Shown here one piece after another: positions 1-5,196 of a stretch of 5,196 nucleotides of DNA. The position numbers and the translations under genes are program-made. How positions within the stretch are numbered: position 1 is the stretch's first letter; the number at the start of each line of letters is the position of its first letter. Below the pieces are notes generated by a model. That model worked only from the letters and a program-made list of their open reading frames with translations, was not told the DNA's origin and did not search any database. Location: positions 1 to 5,196 of the forward strand of contig CAMLOZ010000301.1 of the NCBI GenBank assembly GCA_946481625.1, read 5' to 3'. Source of the stretch: an uncultured Haloferula sp. Its GTDB lineage: Bacteria; Verrucomicrobiota; Verrucomicrobiae; Verrucomicrobiales; Akkermansiaceae.

Positions 1-3000
1 AGCCCATGCGCCCCGCCACCCTGCCCACCCCCGGCGTCAAACGCCGGCTGAGAAAAAATGCAACCGGCGATGAAGTCGTCTTCGAGGAAGACCACGAGAT
101 CCTCGGCCTCCGCTTCTCCTACCGCTGGCAATGCTCCGAACGCTTCGGCTTCGTCCGCCGCGCCCGCCTGGAAAACCTCGGCGATCACGCGCTCCGCCTC
201 CGCCTCGTCGATGGCCTCGACAACCTCCTCCCCGCCGGCGTCGGGCAGCGCATGCAAATGCAGTTCAGTTGCCTCGCGGATGCCTACAAGCTCAGCGAAC
301 TCCACGCCGGCGGCCGCCTCCTCGTCCACCGCCTCGCCGCCGGCATCATCGACCGCGCCATCCCGCTCGAAAGCCTCCTCGCCACCACCGTCTGGACCCG
401 CGGGCTCGATGGCGCGAAGTGCTACCTCTCCCGCCGCGATGCCCGCCTCTTCCTCCGCGGCCACGAACCGCCCCAGCCCGGCCACCTCCGCGGCAGCCGC
501 GGCGCGTTCTTCCTCGCCACACCCCTCCTGCTCGATCCCCGCGGCTCCGCCGAATGGCTGATGGTCGCGGAAGTACGGCAATCGCAGTCGCAGGTTTCCG
601 CCCTCTGCCAGCAGCTCGAAGACCCCGACCGCCTCGATGCCGAGGTCGCCGCGGATGTCGCCCGCGGCCGCGAACGCCTCCGGGCCCATGTCGCCGCCGC
701 CGATGGCATCCAGCACGGTGCCGACCGCGATGCCACGCTGCACCATTACCACAATACCCTCAGCAATATCCTGCGCGGCGGCGTCCCGCTCGATGGCTCG
801 AATATCCGCGCCCGCGCCTTCGCCGCCTACCTCGCGAAGCACAACAAGCACCTCTCCGATACCTCTCGTACCTGGCTCCGCCACCTGCCCGAGGTCCTGC
901 CCCGCGACCGCTGGCTCGCGGAAGTCCGCTCCCTCGCCGAGCCCGACCTCGAGCGCCTCGCGGTCGAATACCTGCCGCTCGTCCTCAGCCGCCGCCACGG
1001 CGACCCCAGCCGCCCGTGGAACCGCTTCGCCATCCGCGTGAAGGACGAGGCCGGCGAGCCCGTCCAGTACTTCGAGGGCAACTGGCGCGACATCTTCCAG
1101 AACTGGGACGCCCTCGCCTGGAGCCACCCCGACTACCTCGATGCCTTCATCACGAAGTTCCTGAACGCCTCCACGCCCGATGGCTTCAATCCCTACCGCA
1201 TCTCCTCGGACGGCATCGAGTGGGAAGTCCCCGACCCCCGCGATCCCTGGTCCGCCATCGGCTACTGGGGCGATCACCAGATCATCTACCTCCTCAAGCT
1301 GTTGGAACTGCAATCCGAGGTCCGCCCCGACTTCCTCGTCACCGGCCTGAACCGCGCCACGCACGTCTATGTCGATGTCCCCTACCGCATCCGCGGCTGG
1401 GACGAGCTCCTCGCCGATCCCCGCCACAGCGTGGACTTCGACCACGCCCGCCACGAGAAGCTGATGCAGCGCAAGGCCGCCATCGGCTCGGACGGCCTCC
1501 TGCTCCGCGATGCCGAGGGCCACCTCGTCCACGTCACGCTAATGGAGAAGCTGCTGCTTCCCGCCGCCGTGAAGCTCGCGAACCTCGTCCCCGGCGGCGG
1601 CGTGTGGATGAATACCCAGCGCCCCGAGTGGAACGACGCGAACAACGCGCTCGCCGGTTGCGGCCTCTCCGTCGTCACCGCCGGCTACCTGCTACGTTAC
1701 CTGGAGTTCCTGCAAAGGCTCGTCACCGCCCATCACGTCGCCCGCTTCGGCATCACCGCGCACCTCGCCGAGCTGGTCGAAACCCTCGCCGATCTCTTCG
1801 CGAACCGCCGCTGGCTCCAGGAGGAACCGCTCGATCCCGCCGGGCGCTTCGCGCTCGTCTCCGCCGCCGGTCATGCCGCCGCCCGCCACCGCGAGCAGGT
1901 CTATCTAACAGGCCCCGGCAAGGCCGTCCCCCTCTCCCGCGAGACGCTCCTGAATTTCTTCCGCGGCGCCATCGCCGCCCTGCGCTGCACCCTCCGCCAG
2001 AACCGCCGCGACGACGGCCTCTACCACTCCTACAACATACTCGAAATCAACGTGCTTCACCGGCACATGGACCTCGGCCGCCTGCCCGAGATGCTCGAAG
2101 GCCAGGTCTCCATCCTCAGCTCCGGCCTCCTCGACCCCGCCGAAGCGGCGGATCTGTTAGATACCCTCCCCCGCAGCCCGCTCTTCTCGCAGCGCCACCA
2201 GAGCTACCTCCTCTATCCCGACCGCTGCTCCCCGGATTTCCTCGGTTTCAACCGCCTCGATGACTCCGCCGCCCACGCCATACCCGCGCTCTCCGCCATG
2301 CTCCAGCACGGCGACCACCGCATCCTCCAGCCGGACCCCGCCGGCGGCTTCCGCTTCCACCCCGCGCTCGTGAATGAATACGAGCTCGCCGCCGCCCTCG
2401 ACTCCCTCCCCGCGGAGACCGGCTTGGCCCATGCCGACCGCCAGGCCATCCGCGCGCTCTACGAATCCACCTTCCGCCACCGCGCCTTCACCGGCCGCAG
2501 CGGCACGATGTTCGCCTACGAGGGCCTCGGCTGCATCTACTGGCACATGGTCTCGAAGCTCATGCTCGCGGCACAGGAGATCGCCCTGAAGATCGCCCCG
2601 GACGACCCGCTCTCCCCGCGCCTCGCCGCCGCCTACTACGGCATCCAGCGCGGCCTCGGCTTCCGCAAGACCGCCGCCGACTACGGTGCCTTCCCCGCCG
2701 ATGCCTACTCGCACAGCCCCGCCCACGCCGGCGCCTGCCAGCCCGGCCTCACCGGCCAGGTCAAGGAAGGCATCCTCTGCCGCCTCGGCGAGCTCGGCGT
2801 CAGCTTCGTCCAGGGCGGCATCCGCTTCCACCCCCTCCTCCTCCGCGCCGCTGAATTCGCCGCCGAGGACAGCGAAGGCAGCCGCGTCCTCTCCTTCACC
2901 CTCGCCTCCGTCCCCGTCACCTACCGCCCGCGCGAATCCCTCGGCGACGCCCGCCTCACCCTCCATTTCGACGACGGCACCCGTCAAACGCTCGAAGGCG

Positions 3001-3098
3001 ACCTCATCCCGCCCGCCATCGCCACCGGCATCATCCGCCGCACCCACCGCATCCGCCAGATCCAAGCCGACATCCCCGCCACCTGGCTCCTCTCCTGA
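1..3098 (+). CDS. Large GH94/GH65-like six-hairpin carbohydrate-active protein, 5'-truncated by window edge
   Basis: Probably an intracellular glycoside hydrolase or phosphorylase-like enzyme; the reaction and substrate are unknown. The frame is open at the left edge (first full codon at base 3) and ends with TGA at 3096-3098. Numbering from the ATG at base 6, residues 1-200 look like a beta-sandwich domain (SERFGFVRR at 44-52, DGLDNLLP at 69-76). A helical linker follows, then an alpha-helical barrel at about 260-920 and a short beta-rich tail. Distinctive motifs are SRRHGDPSRPWN (328-339), NWRDIFQNWD (from 359), IGYWGDH (418-424), WMNTQRPEWNDANNAL (534-549), DGLYHSYN (670-677), EGLGCIYWHMVSK (839-851) and YSHSPAHAGACQPGLTGQ (901-918). 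The EWND segment followed by NALAGCGLSV resembles the DWND region of GH94 phosphorylases, which holds their acid catalyst. The start at base 6 is doubtful, because it would begin inside the N-terminal domain; the true start is probably upstream. It precedes a sugar symporter on the same strand. The gene is certain; fold placement is moderate and activity low confidence. Confidence 0.9.
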   Translation, partial: PMRPATLPTPGVKRRLRKNATGDEVVFEEDHEILGLRFSYRWQCSERFGFVRRARLENLGDHALRLRLVDGLDNLLPAGVGQRMQMQFSCLADAYKLSELHAGGRLLVHRLAAGIIDRAIPLESLLATTVWTRGLDGAKCYLSRRDARLFLRGHEPPQPGHLRGSRGAFFLATPLLLDPRGSAEWLMVAEVRQSQSQVSALCQQLEDPDRLDAEVAADVARGRERLRAHVAAADGIQHGADRDATLHHYHNTLSNILRGGVPLDGSNIRARAFAAYLAKHNKHLSDTSRTWLRHLPEVLPRDRWLAEVRSLAEPDLERLAVEYLPLVLSRRHGDPSRPWNRFAIRVKDEAGEPVQYFEGNWRDIFQNWDALAWSHPDYLDAFITKFLNASTPDGFNPYRISSDGIEWEVPDPRDPWSAIGYWGDHQIIYLLKLLELQSEVRPDFLVTGLNRATHVYVDVPYRIRGWDELLADPRHSVDFDHARHEKLMQRKAAIGSDGLLLRDAEGHLVHVTLMEKLLLPAAVKLANLVPGGGVWMNTQRPEWNDANNALAGCGLSVVTAGYLLRYLEFLQRLVTAHHVARFGITAHLAELVETLADLFANRRWLQEEPLDPAGRFALVSAAGHAAARHREQVYLTGPGKAVPLSRETLLNFFRGAIAALRCTLRQNRRDDGLYHSYNILEINVLHRHMDLGRLPEMLEGQVSILSSGLLDPAEAADLLDTLPRSPLFSQRHQSYLLYPDRCSPDFLGFNRLDDSAAHAIPALSAMLQHGDHRILQPDPAGGFRFHPALVNEYELAAALDSLPAETGLAHADRQAIRALYESTFRHRAFTGRSGTMFAYEGLGCIYWHMVSKLMLAAQEIALKIAPDDPLSPRLAAAYYGIQRGLGFRKTAADYGAFPADAYSHSPAHAGACQPGLTGQVKEGILCRLGELGVSFVQGGIRFHPLLLRAAEFAAEDSEGSRVLSFTLASVPVTYRPRESLGDARLTLHFDDGTRQTLEGDLIPPAIATGIIRRTHRIRQIQADIPATWLLS

Positions 3099-3117
3099 CC
3101 CTCGCCCTTCAAACTTG

Positions 3118-3131
3118 GACGTTCGACGTTC
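3118..3131 (+). repeat. Tandem heptamer GACGTTC x2
   Basis: Two exact, adjacent copies of GACGTTC lie at 3118-3124 and 3125-3131, 20 bases after the enzyme stop codon. The same segment can form only a weak ACGT-TCG-ACGT hairpin (4-base arms, 3119-3129) with no T-tract, so it is not a believable terminator. Short heptameric intergenic repeats are known in some bacteria; whether this copy belongs to a genome-wide family is inference. Confidence 0.6.
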
Positions 3132-3170
3132 GCCTCCCCCTCCTTCCCCGCGCGCAGCGCCACTTCGATT

Positions 3171-3176
3171 TATGAT
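3171..3176 (+). promoter_or_regulatory. Possible -10 element (TATGAT) upstream of the symporter gene
   Basis: TATGAT matches the sigma-70 -10 consensus TATAAT at five of six positions and lies in the only AT-rich stretch of the window, about 53 bases before the symporter start codon. The bases 17 upstream (CCGCGC at 3148-3153) do not resemble a -35 box. Any AT-rich island would yield a similar match by chance, so this is a weak call. Confidence 0.2.
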
Positions 3177-3201
3177 TAGAAGATCAGTGATTAGTGATTA
3201 G
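3174..3201 (+). repeat. AT-rich repeats: tandem AGTGATT x2, three copies of GATTAG
   Basis: AGTGATT occurs twice in tandem at 3186-3192 and 3193-3199. GATTAG occurs at 3174-3179, 3189-3194 and 3196-3201. The unit is seven bases, like the GACGTTC pair 55 bases upstream, but its composition is opposite (AT-rich rather than GC-rich). It sits just before the symporter start. Its last TAG (3199-3201) is the in-frame stop that limits how far upstream the symporter could begin. Confidence 0.6.
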
Positions 3202-3228
3202 TATTTACCGACCACCCACCCTTCACCT

Positions 3229-4596
3229 TTGCACCCCACCACCACCCTCCCGGTAAAGGAAAAGATCGGCTACGGCCTCGGCGACACCGCCTCGAACATC
3301 TTCTTCCAGTTCATCAACATCTTCCTCCTCTACTACTACACCGACGTCTTCGGCCTCGCCCCCGCCGCCGTCGGCACCCTCTTCATCGTCGCCCGCTTCT
3401 GGGATGCCATCAGCGACCCCCTCATGGGCGCGCTCGCCGACCGCACGAATACCCGCCGGGGCAGGTACCGCCCCTACCTCCTCTGGATGGCCGTCCCCTT
3501 CGGCGTGATCGGCTACCTCACCTTCGCCAATCCCGCCTTCGATCCGCAGGGCAAGCTGATCTACGCCTACCTCACCTACTTCCTCCTGATGACCGTTTAC
3601 ACGGCCATCAACGTCCCCTACTCCGCCCTCATGGGCGTCATGACCCCCTCTTCCGCCGAGCGCACCTCGCTCTCCAGCTACCGCTTCGTGGGGGCCTTCT
3701 CCGGCATGCTTCTCATCTCCCTCGCCGTGCGCCCGCTCGTCCGCAAGCTCGGCGGCGATGACGAGGCGCTCGGCTTCAAGCTCACCATGGCGATCCTCTC
3801 GGTCGTCGCCGTCATCTTCTTCCTCATCACCTTCGCCACCACGAAGGAGCGCATCAAACCGCAGGATGAAAACGGCCACAGCCTCCGCAAGGACATCGGC
3901 CTGCTCTTCAAGAACCGCCCCTGGGTCGTCATGGTCGTCGCCGCCGTGCTCACCCTCTCGAATGTCGCCGTGCGCGGCGCCGTCACCGCCCACTTCTTCA
4001 AGTACTACGTCGGCGACGACGGCACGCCGTACGTCTGGTTCCTCGACCGCATGTCCTTCGCCATGACCTCCGGCGCGATCGCCTTCATCTGCGGCATCTT
4101 CTTCACCTCCTGGCTGGGCAAGCGCTTCGGCAAGCGCAATGCCCTCATGGCCCTCACCCTCCTGAATGCCCTCACCCTCCTCGTCTTCTACTTCATCCCC
4201 GCCGACGCCTACTGGACGATGATCGCCGTCAACGCCCTCGGCAACCTCCTCGCCGGACCCACCCCCGCCCTCGTCTGGGCCATCTACACCGATGTCGCCG
4301 ACTACGGCGAATGGCGCTTCGGCCGCCGCACCACCGGCCTTGCCTTCGCCGCCGCCATGTTCGCCCAGAAGCTCGGCCTCACCATCGGCGGCGGCGTCTC
4401 CGGCTGGCTCCTCGACTACTACGGCTTCGTCGCGAATGCCCCGCAAACCGCCCAAACCCTCCTCGGCATCCGCCTCATGTATTCCATCCTTCCCGGCGCC
4501 CTCGCCCTCGCCAACGGCATCGTCCTCCTCTGGTATCCCCTCACCGAATCCACCGTCGCCCGGATGGAAGCCGACCTCGCCAAGCGCCGCGCCTGA
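3229..4596 (+). CDS. GPH-family (MelB-like) sugar:cation symporter, MFS fold
   Basis: Inner-membrane carrier predicted to import a glycoside or oligosaccharide with Na+ or H+. Its 455 residues are the usual length for glycoside-pentoside-hexuronide transporters, with hydrophobic stretches fitting twelve helices and a basic central loop (TTKERIKP, about 203-210). Family signatures are YGLGD (15-19), RFWDAISDP (56-64), RRGRYRP in the loop after helix 2, and DVADYGEWRFGRR (355-367) near the C-terminus. Compared with E. coli MelB as I recall it, D55 and D59 are kept (D59, D63 here), N58 is Ser62, T121 is kept (T125), K377 appears kept (K381), and the sugar-contacting D19 and D124 are Asn23 and Asn128. 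That argues against melibiose specificity; the substrate is unknown. TTG at 3229 is the only plausible start: an in-frame stop lies at 3199-3201, no ATG or GTG follows it, and the family's usual KIGYGLGD segment begins at residue 12. No Shine-Dalgarno sequence is visible. Confidence 0.95.
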   Translation: MHPTTTLPVKEKIGYGLGDTASNIFFQFINIFLLYYYTDVFGLAPAAVGTLFIVARFWDAISDPLMGALADRTNTRRGRYRPYLLWMAVPFGVIGYLTFANPAFDPQGKLIYAYLTYFLLMTVYTAINVPYSALMGVMTPSSAERTSLSSYRFVGAFSGMLLISLAVRPLVRKLGGDDEALGFKLTMAILSVVAVIFFLITFATTKERIKPQDENGHSLRKDIGLLFKNRPWVVMVVAAVLTLSNVAVRGAVTAHFFKYYVGDDGTPYVWFLDRMSFAMTSGAIAFICGIFFTSWLGKRFGKRNALMALTLLNALTLLVFYFIPADAYWTMIAVNALGNLLAGPTPALVWAIYTDVADYGEWRFGRRTTGLAFAAAMFAQKLGLTIGGGVSGWLLDYYGFVANAPQTAQTLLGIRLMYSILPGALALANGIVLLWYPLTESTVARMEADLAKRRA

Positions 4597-4600
4597 GGAC

Positions 4601-4620
4601 CGAGGACACTCCCATCGTCG
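4601..4620 (+). repeat. Degenerate copy of the GACACTCC palindromic unit
   Basis: The 20-mer CGAGGACACTCCCATCGTCG is identical at 17 of 20 positions to the perfect palindromic unit 45 bases downstream. The three differences (positions 4, 13 and 14 of the unit) each break a base pair of that unit's stem, so this copy should fold poorly. It begins four bases after the symporter stop codon. Confidence 0.7.
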
Positions 4621-4645
4621 TAGAACATGCGCAGCCCATAAGGAT

Positions 4646-4665
4646 CGACGACACTCCTGTCGTCG
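4646..4665. repeat. Perfect 8-bp inverted repeat, possible hairpin or terminator
   Basis: CGACGACA (4646-4653) and TGTCGTCG (4658-4665) are exact reverse complements around a four-base CTCC loop. The stem is strong, but no T-run follows on either strand, so intrinsic termination is only a possibility. The core GACACTCCTGTC is shared with the neighbouring units. Confidence 0.7.
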
Positions 4666-4682
4666 CCGTGCACGTGCCCGCC

Positions 4683-4699
4683 GGGGACAGAGTGTCCCC
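4683..4699. repeat. Second perfect hairpin, same core in inverted orientation
   Basis: GGGGACA (4683-4689) and TGTCCCC (4693-4699) pair exactly over seven bases around the loop GAG. On the opposite strand it reads GGGGACACTCTGTCCCC, so it contains the same GACA-CTC-TGTC core as the unit at 4646-4665 but with different outer stem bases that still pair. It may act as a transcription stop between the convergent genes, though the following bases (TCTCCCC) are a weak tail. Confidence 0.65.
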
Positions 4700-4743
4700 T
4701 CTCCCCATCGCTCCCGCCTCAAGCTCCAGCCATAAGCCCTCCC

Positions 4744-5145
4744 TCACTCCACCACCAACCCCGAAAAATCCTCCGCCACCATTCCCACCTCCCCCGTCTC
4801 GTGCCGGAACACGAAAATCTCCTCCCCATATACCGACCCATCCGCTCGCGACGGCAGCAAGATCATCACATCCCCCGCGCTATTCTCCCCGATCGCCAGC
4901 GCCTCCTCCGGAAACCCCCGCCACTCCCGCGCCGACTTCGTCTCCGCGATCACATGATCACAACTCCGGCTCAACCTCTTCCGATCCGACTCATCCCGGA
5001 TCGGATGCAGATCCCACTCATCGTCTTCCGTAAAAGCGATGCACCCGTTCTTCCCCATCATCGCCGCCCGATAACCCGCCGGCAACCGCCGCCCCAGCTC
5101 CGCCTCCGTCGCCGCCACCTGTTCCTCTGAAATATCGAATGCCAT
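4744..5145 (-). CDS. SMI1/KNR4 family (SUKH domain) protein
   Basis: Small, probably cytoplasmic protein of 133 residues with the SUKH fold. No signal peptide or membrane segment is seen. The N-terminal helix and signature are typical: an acidic helix ending EAELGRRLP (15-23 from this start), then the YRAAM segment and a GKNGC turn where the family often has NGG. DEWDLHPIRD (42-51) and the CDHVIAETK stretch fit one SUKH subgroup I recall. The C-terminal half (GDVMILLP, IFVFRHETGEV) supplies the remaining strands. The family includes immunity proteins against bacterial polymorphic toxins and regulators such as yeast Knr4; no toxin is visible within the window. The ATG at 5145 fits the family N-terminus and has a weak upstream AAAGGGG (5163-5157). 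An in-frame TTG at 5178, three bases after GGAGGT, would add 11 residues. Its third codon positions are mostly G, unlike the C-ending neighbours. The gene is convergent with the symporter gene and probably independent of it. Confidence 0.88.
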   Translation of the reverse strand: MAFDISEEQVAATEAELGRRLPAGYRAAMMGKNGCIAFTEDDEWDLHPIRDESDRKRLSRSCDHVIAETKSAREWRGFPEEALAIGENSAGDVMILLPSRADGSVYGEEIFVFRHETGEVGMVAEDFSGLVVE

Positions 5146-5181
5146 GGCTGCTATCGCCCCTTTCCAACAATTCTCCAATCC

Positions 5182-5187
5182 ACCTCC
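5182..5187 (-). promoter_or_regulatory. Shine-Dalgarno-like GGAGGT before the alternative TTG start of the SUKH gene
   Basis: On the minus strand GGAGGT ends three bases before an in-frame TTG at 5178-5176. It is the only near-perfect ribosome binding sequence in front of any start in the window, but the spacing is short. It lies about 36 bases ahead of the ATG at 5145, too far to serve it. It therefore supports the longer 144-residue form, while family similarity supports the shorter one. Confidence 0.35.
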
Positions 5188-5196
5188 AAAAGCAAG

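Larger units (their letters stand above)
3099..3228. other. Intergenic gap between enzyme and symporter genes: C-rich half plus AT-rich island
   Basis: This 130-base gap has two halves. The left half (about 3099-3163) is pyrimidine-rich and includes runs of C. The right half (about 3164-3206) is an AT-rich island, unlike anything else in the window. By hand count the whole gap has about 48 C to 22 G on this strand. No convincing terminator hairpin with a T-tract follows the upstream gene, so read-through into the symporter gene is possible. No small gene is supported here. The AT-rich half is the likeliest promoter location if the symporter gene has its own. Confidence 0.7.
4597..4743. other. 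Intergenic region between convergent genes, carrying palindromic repeats
   Basis: This 147-base stretch separates the stop codons of the symporter gene (+) and the SUKH gene (-). By hand count it has about 61 C to 35 G on the + strand. The left two thirds hold three related repeat units, listed separately. The remainder (4700-4743) is pyrimidine-rich with no recognisable feature. Its position makes it a natural place for bidirectional termination, but no stem is followed by a clear T-tract on either strand. Confidence 0.7.

Noticed and set aside
6..8. ATG at base 6 as the true start of the large gene
   Set aside because: The frame is open to the window edge, and the protein would begin inside its N-terminal beta-sandwich. 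Only five bases precede it, so a truncated gene is more likely.
131..2263. Second + frame open for 710 codons inside the enzyme gene
   Set aside because: Arg/Pro-rich translation without domain character. The overlapping frame carries all conserved motifs.
2157..3065. Antisense open frame (302 codons) opposite the 3' part of the large enzyme gene
   Set aside because: Low-complexity Gly/Ala/Glu/Val content with no recognisable domain; it results from few stop codons opposite GC-rich codons.
3119..3129. ACGT-TCG-ACGT hairpin as a terminator of the large gene
   Set aside because: Four-base arms and no following T-run; best explained as a by-product of the tandem GACGTTC repeat.
4670..4677. GCACGTGC palindrome as an operator
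   Set aside because: Eight-base palindrome of GC-rich bases between convergent gene ends, where an operator is not expected; likely chance.
3223..4722. Long antisense open frame (499 codons) opposite the symporter gene
   Set aside because: It is a Gly/Glu/Asp/Ala-rich low-complexity translation that mirrors C-ending codons of the symporter. The + frame has clear GPH family motifs, so this is a composition shadow.
4419..4747. Short antisense open frames across the palindromic repeats
   Set aside because: They translate repeat DNA and the symporter's 3' end; no plausible ribosome site or domain, so spurious.
4311..5033. Open + frame of 240 codons across the symporter end, the gap and the SUKH gene
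   Set aside because: Pro/Arg/His/Ser-rich, overlaps two well-supported genes, and has no family resemblance.

Overview
The window is GC-rich bacterial DNA with three protein genes. No RNA gene, CRISPR array or transposase is visible. The best guess at origin is Verrucomicrobiota (a Luteolibacter- or Haloferula-like relative). This is inference from strongly C- or G-ending codons, poor Shine-Dalgarno signals, short palindromic and heptameric intergenic repeats, and a large carbohydrate-active protein of a type I recall mainly from Verrucomicrobiota and Bacteroidota. No marker gene here fixes the taxonomy.

Layout. Bases 1-3098 (+) hold the 3' part of a very large gene, open at the left edge, for a protein that resembles clan GH-L / GH94-GH65-type (alpha/alpha)6-barrel enzymes but has its own divergent motifs. 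Bases 3099-3228 are a gap with a C-rich half, a tandem heptamer, and an AT-rich island with a second tandem heptamer. Bases 3229-4596 (+) encode a GPH-family (MelB-like) sugar:cation symporter starting at TTG. Bases 4597-4743 lie between convergent genes and carry three related palindromic units built on a GACA-CTC(C)-TGTC core. Bases 4744-5145 (-) encode a small SMI1/KNR4 (SUKH) domain protein. The last 51 bases are its upstream region.

How it fits together. The big enzyme and the symporter read the same way with a 130-base gap and plausibly form one glycoside uptake and breakdown locus. The substrate cannot be read from the sequence. The SUKH protein is transcribed toward them and is probably functionally separate; SUKH proteins are often immunity proteins, but no toxin is visible.

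The most striking window-wide signal is a strand-dependent wobble bias. The two + strand genes use mostly C at fourfold-degenerate third positions, while the - strand gene uses almost only G and never C there. The + strand is also C-rich over G in both intergenic gaps. This looks like replication-strand mutational skew with + as the C-rich (lagging) strand.
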